A DNA stretch of 5,500 bases. Source: Bacteroidales bacterium (lineage in GTDB: Bacteria; Bacteroidota; Bacteroidia; Bacteroidales; GCA-2711565). How positions within the stretch are numbered: position 1 is the first letter of the stretch; each line of letters opens with the position of its first letter. Below are positions 1 through 5,500 of the stretch, one piece after another. The notes under the pieces are model-generated. The model saw only the letters and a list, made by a program, of their open reading frames with translations, had not been told where the DNA came from and did not search any database. Where the stretch lies: positions 1-5,500 of the forward strand of contig JAOZUV010000153.1 in NCBI GenBank assembly GCA_029938505.1. Direction: 5' to 3'. Both the position numbers and the translations under genes were made by a program.

Positions 1-979
1 TAAAACTAAAACTTTCTTTTTTCTAGTCTCATTTACAATACTTGCATACACATCTTGTAGTAAACCAAGTAAAGAGGATCTATCACAAATTACGGAAAAT
101 GAAACGGCTACTATAAATGATAGTATCAATGGAACAGATGGCACCAATGAAACGAATGATACCACTGACACCAACGATACCAACGATATCAATAACAATG
201 GAACAGGTGGTATCAATGGGATAGATAGTACTGCTAATAATTCAACAAATATTAAAATATTATTTATTGGCTCTAGCTATTTTGACTTCAATGATCTTCC
301 ACAAATATTTTCAGACATCACAACTAAAATAAATAAGGATATCTTCATAGACCAAAGAATTTTATCTGGAACTTTTTTGAATTTTCACGCTAGCGACGAG
401 CTAACACAAGAAAAAATACAAGAAAAAAACTGGGATTTTGTTGTTTTACAAGGAGTAGGAATAAATGTAGCTTATCCATCTGGTTATCAAAATTATCCTT
501 ATAATTACCCTTCACATTCCCCTTATCTTGAACAAATTTATACTCAAATTAAAGAAGGTAACTCTGAAACTGTAGTTTTATTTTGTATGCCATGGGCTTT
601 TGAAGATGGGATGACATGGGTAAAAGGAGGTATTGATACTTATGAAATGATGCAACAAAAAATCTACGACAACACAATTAGTATAAAAAATAATGTTGGT
701 ATCAGTATTGCCCCAGTAGGAATGGCATTTAATACGATTATGACTGAGAACCATCCCCTTCACTATATTTTCCGAAGGGATTTCAACCATCCATCATATA
801 AAGGGAGTTATTTAATGGCCTGCGTACTTTATGCCAGTATTTTTCAAGAATCGACAAAAAATATTGATTTTTACGGAAACATCCCCATAAATGAAGCGGT
901 ACATTTCCAGGACGTCGCAAATTCAGTAGTTTTCAATAACTTTGGATTGTGGAACATCCCCTCCATTCAAAATAATTAA
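1..979 (+). CDS. SGNH/GDSL-hydrolase-like (DUF4886-like) lipoprotein, 5' end cut by the window
   Basis: The reading frame is open from base 2 to the TAA at 977-979, giving 325 visible residues; the start codon lies a few codons upstream of the window. Residues 1-18 are a hydrophobic signal peptide ending in a relaxed lipobox (YTS) before Cys19 (56-58), so the product should be a lipoprotein. Lys24-Glu25-Asp26 resembles the surface-export signal of Bacteroidota lipoproteins. Residues 31-83 are an Asn/Asp/Thr/Gly-rich linker. The catalytic domain starts near residue 84: FIGSSY matches SGNH block I, with Ser92 (AGC, 275-277) as nucleophile. Gly123 and His129 (SG...FH), VVLQ at 147-150, IAPVG at 236-240 and the block V DxxH (Asp260, His263, followed by PSYKGSYL) follow the family order. 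Known SGNH members are esterases, lipases or carbohydrate deacetylases; the substrate here is unknown. Departure: many relatives have LQEQS where this has LQGVG. A TTG at 377 is not a credible start because it removes the signal peptide and Ser92. Family call strong, activity inferred. Confidence 0.85.
   Translation, partial: KTKTFFFLVSFTILAYTSCSKPSKEDLSQITENETATINDSINGTDGTNETNDTTDTNDTNDINNNGTGGINGIDSTANNSTNIKILFIGSSYFDFNDLPQIFSDITTKINKDIFIDQRILSGTFLNFHASDELTQEKIQEKNWDFVVLQGVGINVAYPSGYQNYPYNYPSHSPYLEQIYTQIKEGNSETVVLFCMPWAFEDGMTWVKGGIDTYEMMQQKIYDNTISIKNNVGISIAPVGMAFNTIMTENHPLHYIFRRDFNHPSYKGSYLMACVLYASIFQESTKNIDFYGNIPINEAVHFQDVANSVVFNNFGLWNIPSIQNN
92..250 (+). other. Low-complexity Asn/Asp/Thr/Gly linker of the lipoprotein
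   Basis: These bases encode residues 31-83 of the SGNH-like lipoprotein, almost entirely Asn, Asp, Thr, Gly, Ser and Ile. Such a segment is expected to be disordered and to tether the catalytic domain to the lipidated Cys19. It holds three matches to the Bacteroidota O-glycosylation motif D-(S/T)-(A/I/L/V/M/T): DSI at residues 40-42, DTT at 53-55 and DST at 75-77. Composition and motif matches are read directly; glycosylation is inference. Confidence 0.75.
170..187 (+). repeat. Two tandem 9-bp copies (ACCAACGAT) in the linker
   Basis: ACCAACGAT occurs at 170-178 and again, identically, at 179-187, encoding Thr-Asn-Asp twice. Related imperfect units flank it (AATGATACC before, ATCAATAAC after). 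The unit is a multiple of three, so slippage would change linker length without breaking the frame. This is part of the coding sequence, not a separate element. Confidence 0.8.
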
Positions 980-984
980 AACCG

Positions 985-992
985 TACATTTG
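985..992 (+). promoter_or_regulatory. Bacteroidota -7 box (TAnnTTTG) before the EamA gene
   Basis: TACATTTG is an exact match to the -7 consensus used by the Bacteroidota primary sigma factor, and the following CA is common in such boxes. It lies in the 30-base gap after the lipoprotein stop. No convincing -33 TTG is found 17-23 bases upstream. Transcription would start only about ten bases before the ATG at 1010, so the leader would be very short. Transcription through from the lipoprotein gene is an alternative. Confidence 0.45.
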
Positions 993-1009
993 CAGCTAAA
1001 TATATTTTT

Positions 1010-1906
1010 ATGTTTGCAAATCATTACGGAGAATTTGCGGCACTACTAACCGCTATATTTTGGACTATCACAGCTTTATCTTTCGAAATTGCTGCTAAAA
1101 AAGTTGGCACTTATTCATTAAATATTATCCGTTTAGGATTTGCTTTTGTTTTACTTGCCGCATTTTCTTATTTCAGAAGAGGCTTAATTTTACCCATAGA
1201 TGCCAGTCTTCATGCCTGGATTTGGCTTTCACTGTCAGGAATTATAGGCTTTGTATTGGGAGATATGTTCTTATTTGCCTCATTTGCTATGATAGGTGCT
1301 CGAATCTCCATGTTAATAATGACCTTAGTTCCTCCATTTGCAGCTATCATGAGTTGGTTTTTATTAGGAGAAACCATGAGTTTAATGGCTCTTTCGGGGA
1401 TGTTTCTGGTTGTTGGAGGAATTTCAATCAGTATTTGGAGCAGACAAAACCAAGGCGAAAAAATTAAATTAAATTATCCAATTAAAGGAATCTTATTTGC
1501 TGTACTTGGAGCTATTGGACAGGCTGGTGGTTTGATTTTAAGCAAATTTGGCATGATAGATTATGATCCTTTTGCTGCCACCCAAATCCGCATCATAGCT
1601 GGCTTTTTTGGTTTTGCAATTGTAATCAGCATCCTCAGAAGATGGAAGTATGTAAAAGCCACCTTTTCAGATAAAAAAGCAATGACTGGAATTAGTATTG
1701 GATCATTCTTTGGCCCATTCCTTGGAGTTTCATTCTCATTAATTGCCATTCAATACACCAATGCAGGAATTGCTGCCACATTAATGGCTATCGTTCCCAT
1801 ATTAATAATCCCTCCTGCTATTCTTTTATTTAAACAAAAAGTTAGTTTTAAGGAAGTGATTGGAGCCATGATTAGTGTCGGAGGAGTGGTGCTTTTCTTT
1901 GTCTAA
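1010..1906 (+). CDS. EamA/DMT-superfamily permease (10-helix transporter)
   Basis: This 298-residue protein has the standard length and layout of the drug/metabolite transporter superfamily: two tandem EamA repeats (about 9-143 and 157-298), each with five predicted helices, in the inner membrane. By eye the helices fall near 8-27, 34-55, 69-90, 94-118, 124-143, 158-179, 190-209, 225-247, 251-273 and 279-298. The first repeat carries the hallmark helix-4 end, ISMLIMTLVPPFAAI then FLLGE (Glu121). The second has the equivalent NAGIAATLMAIVPILIIPP but ends LFKQK, lacking that Glu. Relatives export or import amino acids, nucleotides, sugars or other small metabolites, so the substrate cannot be assigned. 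ATG 1010 is the only ATG after the upstream stop in this frame and places helix 1 right at the N-terminus. There is no Shine-Dalgarno; the bases before it are A/T-rich as usual in Bacteroidota. The gene follows the lipoprotein after 30 bases in the same frame, with or without its own promoter. Confidence 0.94.
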   Translation: MFANHYGEFAALLTAIFWTITALSFEIAAKKVGTYSLNIIRLGFAFVLLAAFSYFRRGLILPIDASLHAWIWLSLSGIIGFVLGDMFLFASFAMIGARISMLIMTLVPPFAAIMSWFLLGETMSLMALSGMFLVVGGISISIWSRQNQGEKIKLNYPIKGILFAVLGAIGQAGGLILSKFGMIDYDPFAATQIRIIAGFFGFAIVISILRRWKYVKATFSDKKAMTGISIGSFFGPFLGVSFSLIAIQYTNAGIAATLMAIVPILIIPPAILLFKQKVSFKEVIGAMISVGGVVLFFV

Positions 1907-1915
1907 GATGATGAA

Positions 1916-1946
1916 AATCGACATATCTGCATAAGTAATCGACATA
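1916..1946. repeat. 10-bp direct repeat AATCGACATA with 21-bp spacing
   Basis: AATCGACATA is found at 1916-1925 and again, identically, at 1937-1946. The copies are 21 bases apart start to start, close to two turns of B-DNA, so they would face the same side of the helix. They lie about 50-80 bases upstream of the -7-like box at 1995-2002, a position where an activator could bind. The repeat is seen directly; a regulatory role is inferred. A partly similar GATCACATA lies at 1952-1960 but out of register. Confidence 0.45.
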
Positions 1947-1994
1947 AAACCGATCACATAGATATTCAACTGTCGTTCCTTTTACAAAATATTT

Positions 1995-2002
1995 TAATTT
2001 TG
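1995..2002 (+). promoter_or_regulatory. Bacteroidota -7 box (TAnnTTTG) before the propeller gene
   Basis: TAATTTTG matches the Bacteroidota -7 consensus exactly. A start of transcription about six bases downstream would give a leader of roughly 25 bases to the ATG at 2034. No clear -33 TTG lies 17-23 bases upstream, where the sequence reads TGTCGTTCC; a weak core with an activator would be compatible with the direct repeat further up. The region is very AT-rich, so a chance match is possible. Confidence 0.45.
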
Positions 2003-2033
2003 ATAATAATTAATATTAAAAACAGCATCCTAC

Positions 2034-5000
2034 ATGAAAAAAAACATTCTATTTATTAGCATTCTACTGCTAACATTTTCTTTTACAAGTTTTTCAAAAG
2101 ATAAAGCAAAAGACAAAAAAGAAGAAAGCAATTTTAAATCATCTGTTTTCTCTGGTTTAAAATTCAGAAATATTGGCCCTGCTTTTATGTCTGGCCGAAT
2201 TTCAGATATTGCTATTCATCCAGAAAACAACAGCATATGGTATGTTGCTGTTTCGTCGGGTGGTGTTTGGAAAACATCAAATGCTGGAACAACATTCACT
2301 CCTATTTTCGACCATCAAGGATCATACTCAATTGGCTGTGTAACAATAGATGCTAATAATCCCCATACTATTTGGGTGGGCACTGGTGAAAATAATGGTG
2401 GTCGTCATATCGGATATGGAGATGGTATTTACAAAAGTGAGGATGATGGTTCAAGTTGGAAAAATATGGGTTTAAAAAACTCCGAACATATTTCCAAAAT
2501 TATTGTTCATCCTGCGAACTCTGATATTATTTGGGTGGCTGCACAAGGGCCACTATGGTCGAAAGGTGGCGAACGTGGATTATACAAATCTGTTGATGGT
2601 GGAAAAACATGGAAAAAAACCTTGGGTGATGATGCATGGGTAGGTGTTACTGATCTTGTTATTGATCCACGCAATCCCAATACCTTATATGCTGCTACAT
2701 GGCAACGACAACGTACTGTTGCAACTCTGATGGATGGTGGCCCAGGATCAGGATTACACAAATCAACCGATGGAGGAAATACATGGAAAAAACTCACCAA
2801 AGGGATCCCTAGCGGAGATAAAGGTAAAATTGGCTTAGATATTTCGCCCATCAATCCAGATGTTTTATATGCCATAATTGAATTAGAAAAACGTACAGGA
2901 GGTGTTTATAAAACTATAAATAAAGGAGCCAGTTGGCAAAAGCAATCAAGTGCCGTTTCGGGAGGAACAGGTCCTCATTATTATCAGGAAATATATGCCA
3001 GTCCTCATAAATTTGATAGAATTTATATGGCTAATAATATAATGGCTGTTTCCGAAAACGGTGGCAAAACTTTTAGACGCCTAAAAAATAACCACAAACA
3101 TGTGGATAATCACTCTTTAGCTTTCCGTAAAGATGACCCAAATTATTTATTACTTGGAACCGACGGAGGTGTTTATGAAAGCTTTGATTTAGAAGAAAAC
3201 TGGAGATATATGCAAAATTTGCCTGTCACTCAATTTTATAAAGTAGCTGTAGATGATGCAGAACCTTTTTATAATATTTACGGAGGAACACAAGACAATA
3301 GTAGTCAGGGAGGGCCATCGCGTACAGATAATATAAGTGGTATTACCAATGCCGATTGGGAAGTTGTTTTATTTGCGGATGGGCACCAACCAGCAACAGA
3401 GCCAGGAAATCCAGATATCGTTTATGCTGAATGGCAACAAGGACAATTGGTTCGTACCGATCGCACAACAGGTGAAATTGTAAACATTCAGCCTCAACCA
3501 GAAGAAGGTGAAGTTTACGAACGTTTTAATTGGGATGCTCCTATATTGGTTAGCCCACATTCGCCAACCCGATTATATTTTGCTTCACAACGTGTTTGGA
3601 AGTCTAATAATAGAGGCGATAAATGGACAGCCATTTCTGGTGATCTTACCAAAAATCAAAATAGAATTGAGTTTCCTATCATGGATAAACAATGGAGTTA
3701 CGACTCAAATTGGGATTTAGGTGCCATGTCAAATTATAATACTATTACATCTTTAGCTGAATCAGCAGTTCAAGAAGGTGTTATTTATGCCGGAACTGAC
3801 GATGGCTTGATTCAAGTTACGGATAATGGAGGTACAAATTGGCGTAAAATTGAAGTTAAAAATTTGCCTGGCATTCCAGCCACTGCTTTTGTGAATGATA
3901 TTAAAGCCGATTTATATGATGCAAACACAGTTTATGTAGCTCTTGATAATCACAAATATGGCGACTATGCACCTTATTTACTAAAGAGTACTGATAAAGG
4001 AAAAACATGGACTTCCTTAAGCGAAAATTTACCAAAAAGAACATTGGTTTGGAGAATAGTTCAGGATCACGAAAAAGCAAATTTACTTTTTCTTGCTACT
4101 GAGTTTGGAATCTATTTTACAGTTGATGGTGGTAGCCAATGGACTAAACTTTCAGGTGGAATTCCAACCATTTCTTTCAGAGATTTGGCAATTCAAAGAC
4201 GCGAAAATGATCTTGTGGGAGCATCTTTTGGGCGTAGTTTTTATGTGTTAGATGACTATTCTGCATTGCGATATGTGACTAACGAACAATTAAAAGAAGA
4301 AGCAACTTTATTCCCAACACGTAAAGCTTGGTGGTATATCGAACGTAATCCGCTGGGTGGCGAAAAAGGGACTTTTGGGGCATCTCTTTATACGGCTCCC
4401 AATCCTCCTTTCGGTGCAGTTTTCACCTATTATATTGGTAAAGATTATAAAACGCTCAAAGCGATTCGAACTAAAACAGAGAAGCAACTTATCAAGGAAA
4501 ATAAGGATGTTCCATTTCCTGGATGGGATGCTTTAGAAGTTGAACGTAAAGAAGAGAAAGCAGGAATATTATTGACGGTTAAGGATTTAGACGGAAACAT
4601 TATTCGTAATATTGGCGGGCCAACAAGCAAAGGATTTCATCGTGTAAGTTGGAATCTTTGCGAATCTTCAAATATGCCCGCTGAAAGAAGCACAGCCAGA
4701 TCATCAGGTGTGATGGTAGCACCAGGTAAATATACGGTGACTCTTTCGAAACAAATTGAAGGTGTAATTACTGAATTATCTGAGCCCATGGAATTTATTG
4801 TTGAACAAATGCGGAAAGGCAGTTTAAAAGGCTCATCCCCTGAAGAGACTGCTACATTTTGGAAAGAACTTTCAAAAACAAATACTGCTTCAAGCGTAGC
4901 AAGAATCGCTCTTGATAAAGCCATGAAAAAAGTACAGCTCATGCGTAAAGCACTAGCAAATACCAATATCGACAGAGCTGAATTAGAGTCTAAACTTTTT

Positions 5001-5282
5001 AAGATCAAAACAGAAATCATGAATATTGAAGATGCGTTTTATGGACCAAGGGCACAAAGAGCTATCGGAGAAAGAACAAATCCAAGCATTCGAAGCAGAA
5101 TATCTGCTGCACAAATGGGTACATCCATGTCAACTTATGGACCAACAGAAACTCATAAAAGAAGTTTAGAAATAGCACAAAAAGAACTAGCTAAAATTAA
5201 AGGTTTGATAGAAGATGTTGTGAGAAAAATTCCTCCATTGGAAAAAGAATTGATGGATGCGGGTGCTCCATCCTTGAATTAA
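2034..5282 (+). CDS. Exported sortilin/VPS10-like Asp-box beta-propeller protein
   Basis: The 1082-residue protein starts with a signal peptide (MKKN, hydrophobic 5-20, likely cut after Ser21 in FTSFS) and a Lys/Glu-rich stretch at 22-32. The family hallmark FRNIGPA...SGRISDIA spans 44-60. Asp boxes of the S-x-D-x-G-x-T-W type sit at 81-88, 135-142, 186-193, 244-251, 294-301, 340-347, 524-531, 596-603, 652-659 and 696-703, with a degenerate one at 383-390. These are propeller blade turns, and their number implies one large or two stacked propellers. A 134-residue stretch without a box (390-524) holds GGTQDNSSQGG (417-427) and ADGHQP (448-453). Residues 843-925 look like a beta-sandwich module (GILLTVKDLDG, FHRVSWNL, PGKYTVTL); 945-1075 is helical and partly coiled coil. 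No type IX C-terminal sorting domain, membrane anchor or lipobox is seen, so it is probably periplasmic. Databases often label relatives glycosyl hydrolases, but I see no sialidase RIP motif or arginine triad, so enzyme activity is unproven. Length is usual for the family. ATG 2034 gives a proper signal peptide; no Shine-Dalgarno precedes it. Confidence 0.92.
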   Translation: MKKNILFISILLLTFSFTSFSKDKAKDKKEESNFKSSVFSGLKFRNIGPAFMSGRISDIAIHPENNSIWYVAVSSGGVWKTSNAGTTFTPIFDHQGSYSIGCVTIDANNPHTIWVGTGENNGGRHIGYGDGIYKSEDDGSSWKNMGLKNSEHISKIIVHPANSDIIWVAAQGPLWSKGGERGLYKSVDGGKTWKKTLGDDAWVGVTDLVIDPRNPNTLYAATWQRQRTVATLMDGGPGSGLHKSTDGGNTWKKLTKGIPSGDKGKIGLDISPINPDVLYAIIELEKRTGGVYKTINKGASWQKQSSAVSGGTGPHYYQEIYASPHKFDRIYMANNIMAVSENGGKTFRRLKNNHKHVDNHSLAFRKDDPNYLLLGTDGGVYESFDLEENWRYMQNLPVTQFYKVAVDDAEPFYNIYGGTQDNSSQGGPSRTDNISGITNADWEVVLFADGHQPATEPGNPDIVYAEWQQGQLVRTDRTTGEIVNIQPQPEEGEVYERFNWDAPILVSPHSPTRLYFASQRVWKSNNRGDKWTAISGDLTKNQNRIEFPIMDKQWSYDSNWDLGAMSNYNTITSLAESAVQEGVIYAGTDDGLIQVTDNGGTNWRKIEVKNLPGIPATAFVNDIKADLYDANTVYVALDNHKYGDYAPYLLKSTDKGKTWTSLSENLPKRTLVWRIVQDHEKANLLFLATEFGIYFTVDGGSQWTKLSGGIPTISFRDLAIQRRENDLVGASFGRSFYVLDDYSALRYVTNEQLKEEATLFPTRKAWWYIERNPLGGEKGTFGASLYTAPNPPFGAVFTYYIGKDYKTLKAIRTKTEKQLIKENKDVPFPGWDALEVERKEEKAGILLTVKDLDGNIIRNIGGPTSKGFHRVSWNLCESSNMPAERSTARSSGVMVAPGKYTVTLSKQIEGVITELSEPMEFIVEQMRKGSLKGSSPEETATFWKELSKTNTASSVARIALDKAMKKVQLMRKALANTNIDRAELESKLFKIKTEIMNIEDAFYGPRAQRAIGERTNPSIRSRISAAQMGTSMSTYGPTETHKRSLEIAQKELAKIKGLIEDVVRKIPPLEKELMDAGAPSLN

Positions 5283-5326
5283 CCAAAAGCAATTTAAGTT
5301 AAAAGAGAAAATTATTAATTATAGCC

Positions 5327-5365
5327 TATTAAAAGGATTTTTTTTAAACTTAAATCCTTTTAATA
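5327..5365 (+). terminator. Probable intrinsic terminator hairpin after the propeller gene
   Basis: A perfect 14-bp inverted repeat pairs 5327-5340 (TATTAAAAGGATTT) with 5352-5365 (AAATCCTTTTAATA) around an 11-base loop. It begins 45 bases after the TAA at 5280-5282. The stem has only two G-C pairs and is followed by a broken T-rich run (TTTAATATCTATATTTTTT), so it is weaker than a classic terminator but typical of AT-rich Bacteroidota. An A-rich run sits on the left arm, so it could also work on the opposite strand for a convergent gene. Confidence 0.6.
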
Positions 5366-5500
5366 TTTAATATCTATATTTTTTATATATTTACTTATCT
5401 AACAATGTTAACGTGTGTCATTAATACTACTTCGGGTTCTATCATCAAACACCTAATGGTATTTACTTTTACAGCAATGGATTATAAATAAACCTTACAA
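5366..5500. other. Non-coding tail, no convincing gene
   Basis: Bases 5366-5400 are almost pure A/T. From 5405 an ATG opens a 28-codon frame ending in TAA at 5489-5491, but it has no promoter box, ribosome site or recognisable sequence. The reverse strand over the same stretch also has an open run of about 28 codons with no recognisable product. No exact TAnnTTTG is present on either strand. The next gene, if any, starts beyond the window. Confidence 0.5.

Noticed and set aside
377..979. A 200-residue gene starting at TTG 377
   Set aside because: The same frame is open to the window edge and the upstream part supplies the signal peptide, lipobox and catalytic serine.
1222..1467. An 81-codon plus-strand frame inside the permease gene
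   Set aside because: It overlaps helices 3 to 5 of a clear EamA protein in another frame, and its translation resembles no known protein.
1908..1934. An eight-codon ATG frame just after the permease stop
   Set aside because: Too short to support, with no sign of translation; it overlaps the direct-repeat region.
1907..1970. A terminator after the permease gene
   Set aside because: Only a 6-bp arm pair (1923-1928 with 1960-1965) with a long loop is found and no T-run follows, so it is not supported.
2507..2875. A 122-codon open frame on the minus strand
   Set aside because: It lies wholly inside the propeller gene and is antisense to Asp-box repeats; it has no family features of its own.
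2100..4140. Recurrent GATGGTGG-like and ACATGG-like words that could suggest a DNA repeat array
   Set aside because: They are the codons of the Asp-box propeller blades and are explained by protein repeats.
4637..5020. A 127-codon open frame on the minus strand
   Set aside because: It is antisense to the conserved C-terminal part of the propeller gene and has no promoter or recognisable domain.
1..5500. Mobile element, CRISPR, tRNA, rRNA or defence system
   Set aside because: No transposase or integrase motifs, terminal inverted repeats, spacer arrays, cloverleaf-like segments or nuclease/helicase motifs were seen.

Overview
This window is AT-rich DNA with three genes, all on the plus strand: the 3' part of a secreted SGNH/GDSL-type lipoprotein, a complete EamA/DMT-family membrane transporter, and a complete 1082-residue exported Asp-box beta-propeller protein of the sortilin/VPS10-like (WD40/YVTN/BNR-like) family. 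Several signs point to Bacteroidota, probably a free-living or marine Bacteroidales/Marinilabiliales or Cytophagia-like lineage. No start has a Shine-Dalgarno sequence. Perfect matches to the Bacteroidota -7 promoter box TAnnTTTG lie just upstream of two of the starts. The lipoprotein has a relaxed lipobox followed by a Lys-Glu-Asp stretch and a linker with D(S/T)x O-glycosylation-like sites. The large propeller family is also very common in this phylum. The phylum is inferred from these features; a finer placement is not supported.

Layout. 1-979: SGNH-hydrolase-like lipoprotein, missing only its first few codons at the window edge. 980-1009: short gap with a -7-like box. 1010-1906: ten-helix EamA permease. 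1907-2033: intergenic region with a 10-bp direct repeat at 21-bp spacing and a second TAnnTTTG box. 2034-5282: propeller protein with signal peptide. 5283-5500: AT-rich tail with a 14-bp hairpin that is the likely transcription terminator, then about 130 bases in which I find no convincing gene.

How the genes relate. The first two are close and co-directional, but the -7 box suggests the permease can also be transcribed alone. The propeller gene appears to have its own promoter and terminator, so it is probably a separate unit. Nothing shows that the three share a pathway. I looked for a novel system (defence module, mobile element, CRISPR, structured RNA, recombination sites) and found none. 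The points worth checking are the lipoprotein's true extent and linker, the spaced direct repeat upstream of the propeller gene, the propeller's unassigned function with its long insert, and the terminator region.
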